In this document: in pieces, positions 8,079 to 16,431 of the stretch | Layout: each line of letters begins with the position of its first letter | Position numbering within the stretch: the first letter of the stretch is position 1 | From: Clostridia bacterium | Lineage (GTDB): Bacteria; Bacillota; Clostridia; Christensenellales; Aristaeellaceae | NCBI GenBank assembly: GCA_017509255.1 | Contig: JAFWQA010000014.1 | Span: 1 to 64,000 of the forward strand | Reading direction: 5' to 3' | Length of the DNA: 64,000 nucleotides | The notes under the pieces: generated by a model | Told to the model about the DNA's origin: nothing | What the model saw: only the letters and a program-made list of their open reading frames with translations | Databases searched by the model: none | Made by a program: the position numbers and the translations under genes

Positions 8079-8350
8079 ACGTGCTGTCCGTCCTGCTGCT
8101 GGTGTTCATCATCGGGTGCGCGCTGGCCGTCGCCTTCGCGAAGAACCTGCTGACCTGTATCGTGGTCTTTATGGGCCAGAGCCTGGCGATGAGCCTGATC
8201 TGGATCCTGCTGGAAAGCCCGGACCTGGCTATCACTGAGGCCGCCGTCGGCGCCGGCATCGACAGCCTGCTGCTGTTTGTGACCCTGAAAAAGATCCACG
8301 CGATCGACCGGATGGAGGGGGAAAAGGAACATGGCCAGGATCCGCAGTGA
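8075..8350 (+). CDS. MbhD-like (DUF4040) antiporter subunit
   Basis: 91 aa from the GTG at 8075, overlapping the mrpG stop. It has three helices with the DUF4040 pattern (VFMGQSLAMSLIWILLESPDLAITEAAVGAGIDSLLL). In classical MrpA this segment is fused to the C-terminus of the large antiporter subunit. Here, as in Mbh hydrogenases, it is a separate gene, so the operon lacks a canonical MrpA. Confidence 0.85.
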   Translation: MNVLSVLLLVFIIGCALAVAFAKNLLTCIVVFMGQSLAMSLIWILLESPDLAITEAAVGAGIDSLLLFVTLKKIHAIDRMEGEKEHGQDPQ

Positions 8351-9317
8351 CTACGGGCCTTCCCCGCGGCGGAACTTCCTCCTCTGGCTGCGCAGCGGGG
8401 ACGAATGCTTTGACCGCGCGCTGATCGACTCCGTTTCCGCCCCGGCTCCGTCGGAGGCGGAGAGGGGGAGGAGCGCGGAGGTTCGCCGTGTGCCGCGCAA
8501 GGAGGAAAAGGTTTACCGGAAAGCGGAGGCCTGGAACCGGGAGAAGGGAACGAAGCTGACGCGGAGACTCTATCTCGCGCTGTGCGTGGTGACCGCGCTG
8601 GCGGTCATCCTGCTGCTGCTGCGGACCGCCGCCCTGCTCCCGCCCTTCGGCGAGGCCTCCAACCCCGCCAACAACGAGGTGTCCCGGCGGTATATCGAGC
8701 AGGGCATGGAGGAGACCGGCGCCGTGAACATCGTGGCCGGCATGATCCTGGACTACCGCGCCTTCGATACCCTCGGCGAGAGCAACGTGCTTTTTGTGGC
8801 CGCGTGCACGGTCATTATCCTGCTGCGGGTCGCCGCGGGGGACCGCGATGACGCCGCGCGCCGGCTGGAGCTGGAGACCGACGACCGCATGTATGAGCCG
8901 AAGGACGACCTGATCCTGCAGCGGATCGCGGCGGTGCTGGTGCCGCTGGTGTGGATGCTGGGACTGTATATCATCCTCAACGGGCACCTGTCGCCCGGCG
9001 GGGGCTTCTCCGGCGGGACGGTGCTTGGCGCCGGGCTGATCCTCTACCTGAACGCGTTCGGGTTCGCGAAAACGGAGCGCTTTTTCACCTACCGGACCTT
9101 CCGGGTGATCTCCGTGACCGCGCTGACCTTCTATGCTGTCAGCAAATCCTATTCCTTCTTCACCGGGGCCAATCACCTGTCCTCCGTGATCACGCCGGGC
9201 ACGCCGGGAATGCTCTTTTCAGCCGGGCTGATCCCGTATCTGAACATCGCGGTCGGCCTGGTGGTGGCCTGCACGGTCTATGCCTTCTATACACTGTTCA
9301 GAAAGGGGGACGTATGA
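8331..9317 (+). CDS. mrpB: MbhE-MrpB fusion subunit
   Basis: 328 aa, overlapping the previous gene by 20 bp (SD GGAGGGGG). Residues 1-75 are a hydrophilic, basic N-terminal tail with no match I recognise. Residues 77-140 resemble MbhE (PPFGEASNPANNEVSRRYIEQGMEETGAVNIVAGMILDYRAFDTLGES). Residues 165-325 are a MrpB domain (HLSPGGGFSGGTVLGAG, then PGTPGMLFSAGLIPYLNIAVG). Separate MbhE and MrpB genes are more usual, so this is a fusion. Confidence 0.87.
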   Translation: MARIRSDYGPSPRRNFLLWLRSGDECFDRALIDSVSAPAPSEAERGRSAEVRRVPRKEEKVYRKAEAWNREKGTKLTRRLYLALCVVTALAVILLLLRTAALLPPFGEASNPANNEVSRRYIEQGMEETGAVNIVAGMILDYRAFDTLGESNVLFVAACTVIILLRVAAGDRDDAARRLELETDDRMYEPKDDLILQRIAAVLVPLVWMLGLYIILNGHLSPGGGFSGGTVLGAGLILYLNAFGFAKTERFFTYRTFRVISVTALTFYAVSKSYSFFTGANHLSSVITPGTPGMLFSAGLIPYLNIAVGLVVACTVYAFYTLFRKGDV

Positions 9318-9679
9318 TGCTCCGGAATTATGAGGAGATCGCGGCCATGGTGCTCTTCGGCATCGGGTTCACGCTGCTTCTGCTGAACAAGAATATGATC
9401 AAAAAGATCATCGGCTTTTCCCTCACGGACAGCGCCGTCTTCCTTTTTCTGGGGGCCAAGGGCTATATCGCGGGCCGTAAGGCGCCCATCGTGACCGACG
9501 GCGTGACCGCGGCGGAGGCGTATATCAACCCGATCCCGGCCGGCCTGATCCTGACCGGTATCGTGGTCTCCGTGGCCTGCTCAGCGGTCATGCTGGCGCT
9601 GACCGTGCGCCTGTACAGGCGCTACCATACCCTGGACATTGACGAGATCACCGCCCGGGTCCGGAAGGAGAATCAGTAA
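9314..9679 (+). CDS. mrpC: Mrp antiporter subunit C
   Basis: 121 aa from the ATG at 9314, which overlaps the mrpB stop as ATGA. It is a NuoK-like protein with three helices (ILFGIGFTLLLLNKNMIKKIIGF and NPIPAGLILTGIVVSVACSAVMLAL). MrpC pairs with the D-type subunits in the proton path. A longer open frame upstream is a shadow of mrpB. Confidence 0.9.
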   Translation: MMLRNYEEIAAMVLFGIGFTLLLLNKNMIKKIIGFSLTDSAVFLFLGAKGYIAGRKAPIVTDGVTAAEAYINPIPAGLILTGIVVSVACSAVMLALTVRLYRRYHTLDIDEITARVRKENQ

Positions 9680-9682
9680 CAG

Positions 9683-11179
9683 ATGATGCTTTGGCAGTCC
9701 GTTCCGTTTGCCTGTATCCTCCTGGCGCTGGGCTCCGCCGCGGTGACCGGGGTGCTCAGGGGCCGGGCCGCCCGGTGCTGGACGCTGGCGGTGCTGGGCG
9801 TGGAGACCGCGGCGTCCGCCGTGCTGGCAGCGCTCGTGGCGCGGAGCGGGACGTATTATACCTACATGATGGGGCATTTTCCCGCCCCCTGGGGAAACGA
9901 GCTCCGCGTGGGCCTGACGGAGGCCTTGCTCGGCTGCGGCTTCTCCCTGGTGATGCTGCTGTCCCTGGCGGGCGGCCTGCGTGATCTGGAGGAGGACGTC
10001 TCCTCCGGCCGGCACAGTCTGTATTACGTGATGATCCTGCTGCTGCAGGCTTCGCTGCAGGCGCAGATCTACACCAACGATATCTTTACGGGGTACGTCT
10101 TCGCGGAGATCATGACCATCGCCGCGGCGGCGTCCATCGCCGTCAGCGACCGGGGGCGGAACCTGCTGGCCGCCACGCGCTACATGATCATGAACCTGAT
10201 CGGGTCCGCGCTCTTCCTGCTGGGCGTTATCCTGCTCTACGACCTGACCGGGCATCTGCTGATGAGCCCGCTCCGCAACGCGGTGTCGGCCCTGTACGCG
10301 GGCGGGGAGTACCGGATCCCGATGACCGTCGTGCCGGCCCTGATCTTTGTCGGCCTGGGCGTCAAAAGCGCGCTCTTCCCCTTCCACACCTGGGTGCCGG
10401 ACGCCTACGGCTGCAGCACGCCCGCCTCGGCGGCGATCCTGTCCTCCCTGGTCAGCAAGGGGTATATCGTGCTGCTGATCAAGATCGCGGTGCGCGTGCT
10501 GGGTACGGACGTGATCCGCGGCACCGGGGCGGACGATGTGATCTTCGGCTTCGGCGTCGCCGGCATGGTGATGGGCTCCGTGCTCGCCATCCGGCAGACC
10601 GACGTGCGGCGGATGACGGCTTATTCCTCCGTCGCGCAGATCGGCTATATTTACATGGGCATGGGCCTGAACACGGAAGCCGGCATCACTGCCGCGCTGT
10701 TTCACATCCTTGCCCACGCCGCCTGCAAGGGCATGCTGTTCATTGCCCTGGGCACCCTGGCGGACGTATCCGGCGGCAGCAGCCGCTTTGATGCCCTGAA
10801 GGGCGCCGGGAAACGAGCCCCGCTGGCGGGCGCCGCGTTCACCGTAGGCGCGCTGTCCATGACGGGCTTTCCCTTCCTGGGCGGCTTCCCGTCCAAGATG
10901 AACTTTGTGCTGGCCGGCCTGGACTACGGCGGGACCCATCTGTGGATCGTGCTCGCCGCCGTCGTTGTTTCCACGGCGCTGAACGCGGTGTACTTCTTGC
11001 GGACGGTCATCGCCCTCTACGGAAAGCCGGCGGAAGGGGGCAGCCTGGCCGTGTCGGAAAAGAACGGCTTCGCGCGGGCGGCTTCCCTCAGCTGCTTTAT
11101 GGCTCTGAATATCGGCCTCGGCCTGGCCTTCCATCCGGTGATGGAATGGCTGCGGCAGGGGCTTGCGACGCTCGGCTGA
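9683..11179 (+). CDS. mrpD: MrpD-type proton antiporter subunit 1
   Basis: 498 aa, about 14 helices, of the NuoL/M/N (Proton_antipo_M) family. The key charged residues are in place: Glu in YVFAEIMTIAA (about residue 138), Lys in GLGVKSALFPFHTWVPDA (about 222) and Lys in LVSKGYIVLLIK (about 253). It is the first of four such subunits in a row. Confidence 0.9.
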   Translation: MMLWQSVPFACILLALGSAAVTGVLRGRAARCWTLAVLGVETAASAVLAALVARSGTYYTYMMGHFPAPWGNELRVGLTEALLGCGFSLVMLLSLAGGLRDLEEDVSSGRHSLYYVMILLLQASLQAQIYTNDIFTGYVFAEIMTIAAAASIAVSDRGRNLLAATRYMIMNLIGSALFLLGVILLYDLTGHLLMSPLRNAVSALYAGGEYRIPMTVVPALIFVGLGVKSALFPFHTWVPDAYGCSTPASAAILSSLVSKGYIVLLIKIAVRVLGTDVIRGTGADDVIFGFGVAGMVMGSVLAIRQTDVRRMTAYSSVAQIGYIYMGMGLNTEAGITAALFHILAHAACKGMLFIALGTLADVSGGSSRFDALKGAGKRAPLAGAAFTVGALSMTGFPFLGGFPSKMNFVLAGLDYGGTHLWIVLAAVVVSTALNAVYFLRTVIALYGKPAEGGSLAVSEKNGFARAASLSCFMALNIGLGLAFHPVMEWLRQGLATLG

Positions 11180-11207
11180 TAAATTACCTGGAACGGAGGA
11201 ATTCCTC

Positions 11208-12698
11208 ATGATCGGATCATGGTATCTGCTGGTGCCGGTGCTGCTGCCGGCGATCTCCGGCCTGCTGATCGGGCTGGTCAGGCCGCTGGGAGAGGGCAGG
11301 GCCCGCACTCCCATCGTTACCGCGGTGATGGCGGCCAATATCGCGGCGCTGCTGCCCATCCTGTTTTCCGGCGACCTGACGCTGCATCTTTTCAGCCTGT
11401 CGGACAACCTGCCCGTCTTCCTGAAAACGGATGACACGGGGCGCGTGTTCGCGGCGGTGATGGCCTTTGTGTGGTGCGCGGCCGGGATCTATTCCTTTGA
11501 ATACATGGCGCACGCGGAGCACAAGCGCCGCTACTACAGCTTTTACCTGATCACGCTCGGCGTGCTGATGGCCCTGTGCTTCGCCGGCTCCGTCGTCACC
11601 TATTACATGTTCTATGAGCTGATGACGCTGCTGACCGTGCCGCTGGTGATGCACGAGATGACGAAGGAAGCGGTCGCCGCCGGCATCAAGTACCTGATCT
11701 ATTCCATCATCGGCGCGTCGCTGGTGCTGCTGGGCGTTTTCCTGCTCTCGCCCTATGTGACGACCTTCTCCTTTGTGCTCGGGGGCGTGCTGGACCCGGC
11801 GAAGGTGCAGGGGCATGAATCGACTGTGCTGACGGTGAGCCTGCTGATGCTCATCGGCTTCAGCACCAAGGCCGGCATGTTCCCGCTGCACGGCTGGCTG
11901 CCCACGGCCCATCCCGTGGCCCCGGCCCCCGCCAGCGCGGTGCTTTCCGGCGTGATCACCAAGGCCGGCGTGCTGGGCGTGATCCGGCTGCTGTATTCCT
12001 TCATCGGCGCCGAGACGCTGCGCGGGACCTGGGTGCAGACCGCGTACATGAGCCTGACGCTGTTCACGGTGTTCACGGGCTCCATGCTCGCGTACCGGGA
12101 GGATCTGTTCAAAAAACGCCTGGCCTGGTCTTCCGTCAGCCAGGTGAGCTATGTGCTCTTCGGCCTTTCCACCCTGCACCCGCTGGGCCTGGTGGGCGCG
12201 CTGCTGCACGTCTGCGCCCATTCGCTGATCAAGGATACCCTGTTCATGTCCGCCGGCGCCGTGATCCACCAGACGGGCAAGACGCGGGTCAGTGAGCTGG
12301 AGGGCATCGGCAAGCAGATGCCGGTGGTGATGTGGTGCTTTACCCTGGTGAGCGTCGGCCTGGTCGGCATCCCGCCGTGCCTGGGCTTTGTGAGCAAGTG
12401 GTATCTGGCCCAGGGCGCGCTCTCCATGACGGGCGTCGCCCCGCTCTTTACGTATCTCGCGCCCGCGGTGCTGCTGATCTCCGCCCTGCTGACGGCGGGC
12501 TACCTGCTCACGGTGTCCATCCGCGGCTTCTTTCCGGGGCATAACGCGGACGGGCAGCTGAAGGTTTTTGAGAAACGCGAGCCCACGGCCGTGATGCTCG
12601 TGCCGATGGTGACCCTCACCGCGCTGTCCGTGCTGGCCGGCATGTTCCCCACGGCGCTGATCGGCTTCTTTACCCGGATCGCCGGTACGCTTCTGTAA
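11208..12698 (+). CDS. MrpD-type proton antiporter subunit 2
   Basis: 496 aa from the ATG at 11208, preceded by GGAGGA at eight bases. It is a NuoL/M/N-family protein with Glu in FYELMTLLTVPLVMHE (about residue 135), Lys in GFSTKAGMFPLHGWLPTAHP (about 225) and Lys in GVITKAGVLGVIRL (about 252). It is collinear with its neighbours, so the operon carries tandem antiporter modules. Confidence 0.9.
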   Translation: MIGSWYLLVPVLLPAISGLLIGLVRPLGEGRARTPIVTAVMAANIAALLPILFSGDLTLHLFSLSDNLPVFLKTDDTGRVFAAVMAFVWCAAGIYSFEYMAHAEHKRRYYSFYLITLGVLMALCFAGSVVTYYMFYELMTLLTVPLVMHEMTKEAVAAGIKYLIYSIIGASLVLLGVFLLSPYVTTFSFVLGGVLDPAKVQGHESTVLTVSLLMLIGFSTKAGMFPLHGWLPTAHPVAPAPASAVLSGVITKAGVLGVIRLLYSFIGAETLRGTWVQTAYMSLTLFTVFTGSMLAYREDLFKKRLAWSSVSQVSYVLFGLSTLHPLGLVGALLHVCAHSLIKDTLFMSAGAVIHQTGKTRVSELEGIGKQMPVVMWCFTLVSVGLVGIPPCLGFVSKWYLAQGALSMTGVAPLFTYLAPAVLLISALLTAGYLLTVSIRGFFPGHNADGQLKVFEKREPTAVMLVPMVTLTALSVLAGMFPTALIGFFTRIAGTLL

Positions 12699-12712
12699 GG
12701 AAGGGGAAAAGC

Positions 12713-14173
12713 ATGCTGTTCTTGATCACGCTGTTGATCCCGCTGGCCGGCGGCCTGCTGCTGCCGCTGCTGCGGTTCCGCACGGCCCGCTCCAGGGGGA
12801 TCTGGGTGGAGACGGTGGTGCTGGCGGCCTCCTGCCTTATGCTGTGGCAGCTGATCCGCCGGCCGGAGGAGACCGTCCGGGTGCTGCCGATGGCGGAAGG
12901 CCTGTCCATCGCCTTCCGGCTGGACGGCCCGGCCTGCGTCTTTACCGGGCTGGTGGCCTTCCTGTGGCCGCTGGCGACGCTGTACGGCCTGGAATACATG
13001 GAGCATGAGGAGCGGCCGGACGCCTTTTTCTGCTGGTACACGTTGTCCTACACGATCACCCTCGCCATCGCGGCGGCGGCGAATCTTTTCACCATGTATA
13101 TCTTCTACGAGTGTCTGACGATGGTCACGTTGCCGCTGGTGACGCACAAGCAGGACGAAGCGTCCGTCCGCGCCGGACGGAAATATGTCGTCTATTCGAT
13201 GACCGGCGCGGCCCTGGGCTTCACAGCCATGATGCTGGTTTATTTCCTGACCGGTACCACGGAATTCGCGTACGGCGGGATCGCCTGTCCCGCCGGCCGG
13301 GAGGACCTGCTGCGCATCCTTTATATCGCGGCCTTCCTGGGTTTCGGCGTCAAGGCCGCGGTCTTCCCGCTGCATGCCTGGCTGCCGGCGGCCTCGGTCG
13401 CCCCGACGCCGGTCACCGCCCTGCTGCACGCCGTGGCGGTGGTCAATGCCGGCGCTTACGCGGTGATCCGGGTGACCTGGTACGTCTTCGGGCCGGCAGC
13501 GCTGCGCGGCACCTACGCCCAGACGGCGGTGCTTGCCCTGGCCTGCTTCACGGTCGTTTTCGGCGCGGTGAAGGCGGTGCGGGAGCAGCATCTGAAGCGC
13601 CGCCTCGCGTATTCTACCGTGTCGAACCTGTCCTATATGCTGATGGGCGCGGCGCTGATGACCCCGGACGGCCTGGCGGGCAGCCTGGCGCACCTGGTGT
13701 GCCACGGCCTGATGAAGATCGTGCTGTTCAGCTGCGCCGGCGCGATCCTGATCGGTACGGGCAGCGAATGGGTGCAGGAGATGCGCGGTTACCGCCGTTA
13801 CCTGCCCTTCACCTGCGCCGTGTATGCCGTGGCCGCCGTAGCCCTGACGGGCATACCGCCCCTGGCGGGCTTCGTGAGCAAATGGCACCTGTTGATCGCC
13901 GCTGCCGACACCGGCACGCCGCTGGGCACCGCGGCGGTGGCCTGCCTGATCCTGGCCACGGTGCTGACCGCCATCTACGCCCTGTCGCCCGCCGTGTTCT
14001 TCTGGTTCCAGCCGGCCGGAAAGCCGGAGGGAATGCCGGAGGGCGGGAAACGCGATCCCGGGCTGCGGATGAAGCTGCCCCTCGTGATCCTGACCGCGGC
14101 GGTGATCGCGCTGGGCGTATGGTCCGAGCCTCTGGTCACCTTCCTGCGCGCCGTGGCCGCTGGCACTCTGTAA
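12713..14173 (+). CDS. MrpD-type proton antiporter subunit 3, variant channel
   Basis: 486 aa, same family. Glu (YECLTMVTLPLVTHK) and the first Lys (GFGVKAAVFPLHAWLPAA) are kept. In the next helix the lysine seen in the sister subunits is replaced (TALLHAVAVVNAGAYAVIR), a NuoL-like pattern. It may therefore differ in proton or ion handling. SD AAGGAAGGGG lies 14 bp after the previous stop. Confidence 0.88.
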   Translation: MLFLITLLIPLAGGLLLPLLRFRTARSRGIWVETVVLAASCLMLWQLIRRPEETVRVLPMAEGLSIAFRLDGPACVFTGLVAFLWPLATLYGLEYMEHEERPDAFFCWYTLSYTITLAIAAAANLFTMYIFYECLTMVTLPLVTHKQDEASVRAGRKYVVYSMTGAALGFTAMMLVYFLTGTTEFAYGGIACPAGREDLLRILYIAAFLGFGVKAAVFPLHAWLPAASVAPTPVTALLHAVAVVNAGAYAVIRVTWYVFGPAALRGTYAQTAVLALACFTVVFGAVKAVREQHLKRRLAYSTVSNLSYMLMGAALMTPDGLAGSLAHLVCHGLMKIVLFSCAGAILIGTGSEWVQEMRGYRRYLPFTCAVYAVAAVALTGIPPLAGFVSKWHLLIAAADTGTPLGTAAVACLILATVLTAIYALSPAVFFWFQPAGKPEGMPEGGKRDPGLRMKLPLVILTAAVIALGVWSEPLVTFLRAVAAGTL

Positions 14174-14189
14174 AGAAAGGAGACGCTCC

Positions 14190-16385
14190 ATGCTTCTGCC
14201 GGTTCTTGTATTCGGCCCCATGCTCTGCGCGGCCGTCTCCTATCTGATCGGCCGCCGGTCCAGGCCGGGCCGGGATCTTTTCGTGGTGCTGACGGGCGCC
14301 GCGGCCTTCGCGCTGTCCCTGACGGCGCTGCGCGGCGGGCAGGCCTTTGACTGGGAGGGCTTCTGCGGGCTCGGCCTCCACCTGCGGGCGGACGGCTTCC
14401 GCAGCCTGTATGCCGCGGTCGCGTCCTTCATGTGGATGCTGACGGGACTGCTTTCCCCGGAGTATTTCGCGCACTATCACAACCGCAACCGCTACTATTT
14501 CTTCAATCTGCTGACCCTGGGCGCGACCCTCGGCGTTTTCTATTCGGATGACCTGTATACGACCCTGATCTTTTTTGAGATCATGTCCCTGACCAGCTAT
14601 ACCTGGGTCGCGCATGAAGAGACGCCCGGCGCCATGCGCGCGTCCGGCACCTATCTTGCCGTGGCGGTCATCGGCGGCCTGACGACGCTGATGGGCCTCT
14701 TCCTGCTGTGGCACGAGCTGGGAACGCTCTCCTTTGACGGGCTGCGGGAGGCTGTGCGCGTACACGGCCGCACGCCGGTCATCACGGCCGCGTCCTGGCT
14801 GACGCTTTTCGGCTTCGCGGCCAAGGCGGGCATGTTCCCACTGCACATCTGGCTGCCGAAGGCGCACCCGGTCGCCCCGGCGCCCGCCTCGGCGCTGCTG
14901 TCCGGCATCCTGACCAAGAGCGGCGTGTTCGGGCTGATCGTCGTCTGCTCCCGCCTAATGTACGGGGACGCGGCCTTCGGGCGCCTGCTGCTCTGCTTTG
15001 CCGCGGTGACCATGTTCCTGGGCGCCCTGCTGGCCCTCTTTTCCGTGGACCTCAAGCGCACGCTCGCCTGCTCCTCCGTCAGCCAGATCGGCTTTATCAC
15101 CGTGGGGCTTGCCATGACGGTGCTGCTGGACGGGGAGGGGAGCCTGGCCGCGTACGGGGCGCTGGAGCACATGGTGAACCATTCGCTGTTCAAGCTGTGC
15201 CTGTTCATGTGCGCCGGCGTCGTCTACATGAACCTGCACCGGCTGAACCTGAACGAGGTGCGGGGCTTCGGCCGGGGCAAGACGGTGCTGCACATCGCCT
15301 TTCTGATCGGCGCGGTCTCCATCGCCTGCATTCCGCCCTTCGGCAGCGGCTTCAACAGTAAAAGCCTGCTGCATGAGGGCATTCTGGAATACATTGCCGA
15401 GCTGCGGCATCACGGGGAGCCCTGGGGGATCTACAAGGCTCTGGAGATCCTTTTCCTGATCAGCGGCGGCATGACCATCGCCTATATGACCAAGCTGTAT
15501 GTCTGCCTGTTCCATGAGCGGAACGCGGCGCGGCAGGCGGAGTACGACGCGAAAAACAAAACCTATATCCGGAAGGCCTCAGCCGCCGCGCTGCTGCTGA
15601 GCGCCGCGGTGATGCCGCTTTTCGGGCTGTTCGGCAGCGCGTTCATGACGCCGCTGGCGGAGCGGTCCATGCCCTTCTTCGGGCAGGAGGTCCTGACGCA
15701 CGGCATCCGTTATTTCTCCTGGGAGAATATCAAGGGCGCCCTGGAATCCCTGGCGATCGGCGCCTTCCTGTATTTCGTCGTGGTCCGGAAGCTGCTGATG
15801 CGGACGAACAAGGACGGCGTCAGGGAATACGTGGACCTGTGGCCGGCGAAGCTGGACCTGGAAAACCTGGTCTACCGCCCGCTGCTCGGGTTCCTGACGA
15901 AGGTGTTTTCAGCGATCGTCGGGTTCATCGCCTCGGTTCCGGAGTGCCGCCTCATCAAAGAGTGGATCCCGAAGGGCATCGCGGCGGTGACCGCGTTTAT
16001 CGCCTCTGTACCGGACAGCCGCCTGATCAGGGAGTGGATCCCGCACGGGATCGCCGCGGTGGGCCGCTTTCTCTCCGGATTCCCGGAGGGAATCGCGCTG
16101 CTGCTGAAGCGCACCGTGCTCGGCTTCGCGCATCTCCGGAAGGAGGTGCCCGTCGGCAGCCGGCTGACCTATGCACTCGGCCGGGGCATGAACCGCGTCG
16201 CCCGCGCGCTGAACGCGACCGTCCTGCGCAGGCGGCCGGTGAGGGACGATTTTGAATATGTGCTGGACGCGGCGGGGAAAGCTCTCGGCGATACCGCCGA
16301 CCGCGTGATCCACAGCGTGTCCTTCGGCCTGCTGCTGCTGGTGCTGGGACTGCTGGCCATGTGTATTTATCTGCTGCTGCAGTGA
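14190..16385 (+). CDS. MrpD/MrpA-type antiporter subunit 4 with C-terminal extension
   Basis: 731 aa. Residues 1-530 are a NuoL/M/N core with Glu (FFEIMSLTSYTWVAHE, about 131), Lys (GFAAKAGMFPLHIWLPKAHP, about 212) and Lys (GILTKSGVFGLI, about 240). Residues 530-731 extend it with a cytosolic or amphipathic segment and a last membrane helix (LLLLVLGLLAMCIYLLL). The extension contains two near-identical 24-residue units (about 573-625; FIASVPECRLIKEWIPKGIA and FIASVPDSRLIREWIPHGIA). It is the last gene of the antiporter operon. Confidence 0.88.
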   Translation: MLLPVLVFGPMLCAAVSYLIGRRSRPGRDLFVVLTGAAAFALSLTALRGGQAFDWEGFCGLGLHLRADGFRSLYAAVASFMWMLTGLLSPEYFAHYHNRNRYYFFNLLTLGATLGVFYSDDLYTTLIFFEIMSLTSYTWVAHEETPGAMRASGTYLAVAVIGGLTTLMGLFLLWHELGTLSFDGLREAVRVHGRTPVITAASWLTLFGFAAKAGMFPLHIWLPKAHPVAPAPASALLSGILTKSGVFGLIVVCSRLMYGDAAFGRLLLCFAAVTMFLGALLALFSVDLKRTLACSSVSQIGFITVGLAMTVLLDGEGSLAAYGALEHMVNHSLFKLCLFMCAGVVYMNLHRLNLNEVRGFGRGKTVLHIAFLIGAVSIACIPPFGSGFNSKSLLHEGILEYIAELRHHGEPWGIYKALEILFLISGGMTIAYMTKLYVCLFHERNAARQAEYDAKNKTYIRKASAAALLLSAAVMPLFGLFGSAFMTPLAERSMPFFGQEVLTHGIRYFSWENIKGALESLAIGAFLYFVVVRKLLMRTNKDGVREYVDLWPAKLDLENLVYRPLLGFLTKVFSAIVGFIASVPECRLIKEWIPKGIAAVTAFIASVPDSRLIREWIPHGIAAVGRFLSGFPEGIALLLKRTVLGFAHLRKEVPVGSRLTYALGRGMNRVARALNATVLRRRPVRDDFEYVLDAAGKALGDTADRVIHSVSFGLLLLVLGLLAMCIYLLLQ

Positions 16386-16431
16386 CGAGAGGGAAAAAAC
16401 TGTGAGGGACCGGACCAAAGGGGGAACCAGT

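Noticed and set aside
9581-11437. A 618-codon minus-strand open frame opposite the mrp genes
   Set aside because: The product is rich in Gln, His, Arg and Gly without any domain. It is antisense to a conserved membrane protein. Similar shadows at 11217-12542 and 12500-14221 were dropped for the same reason.
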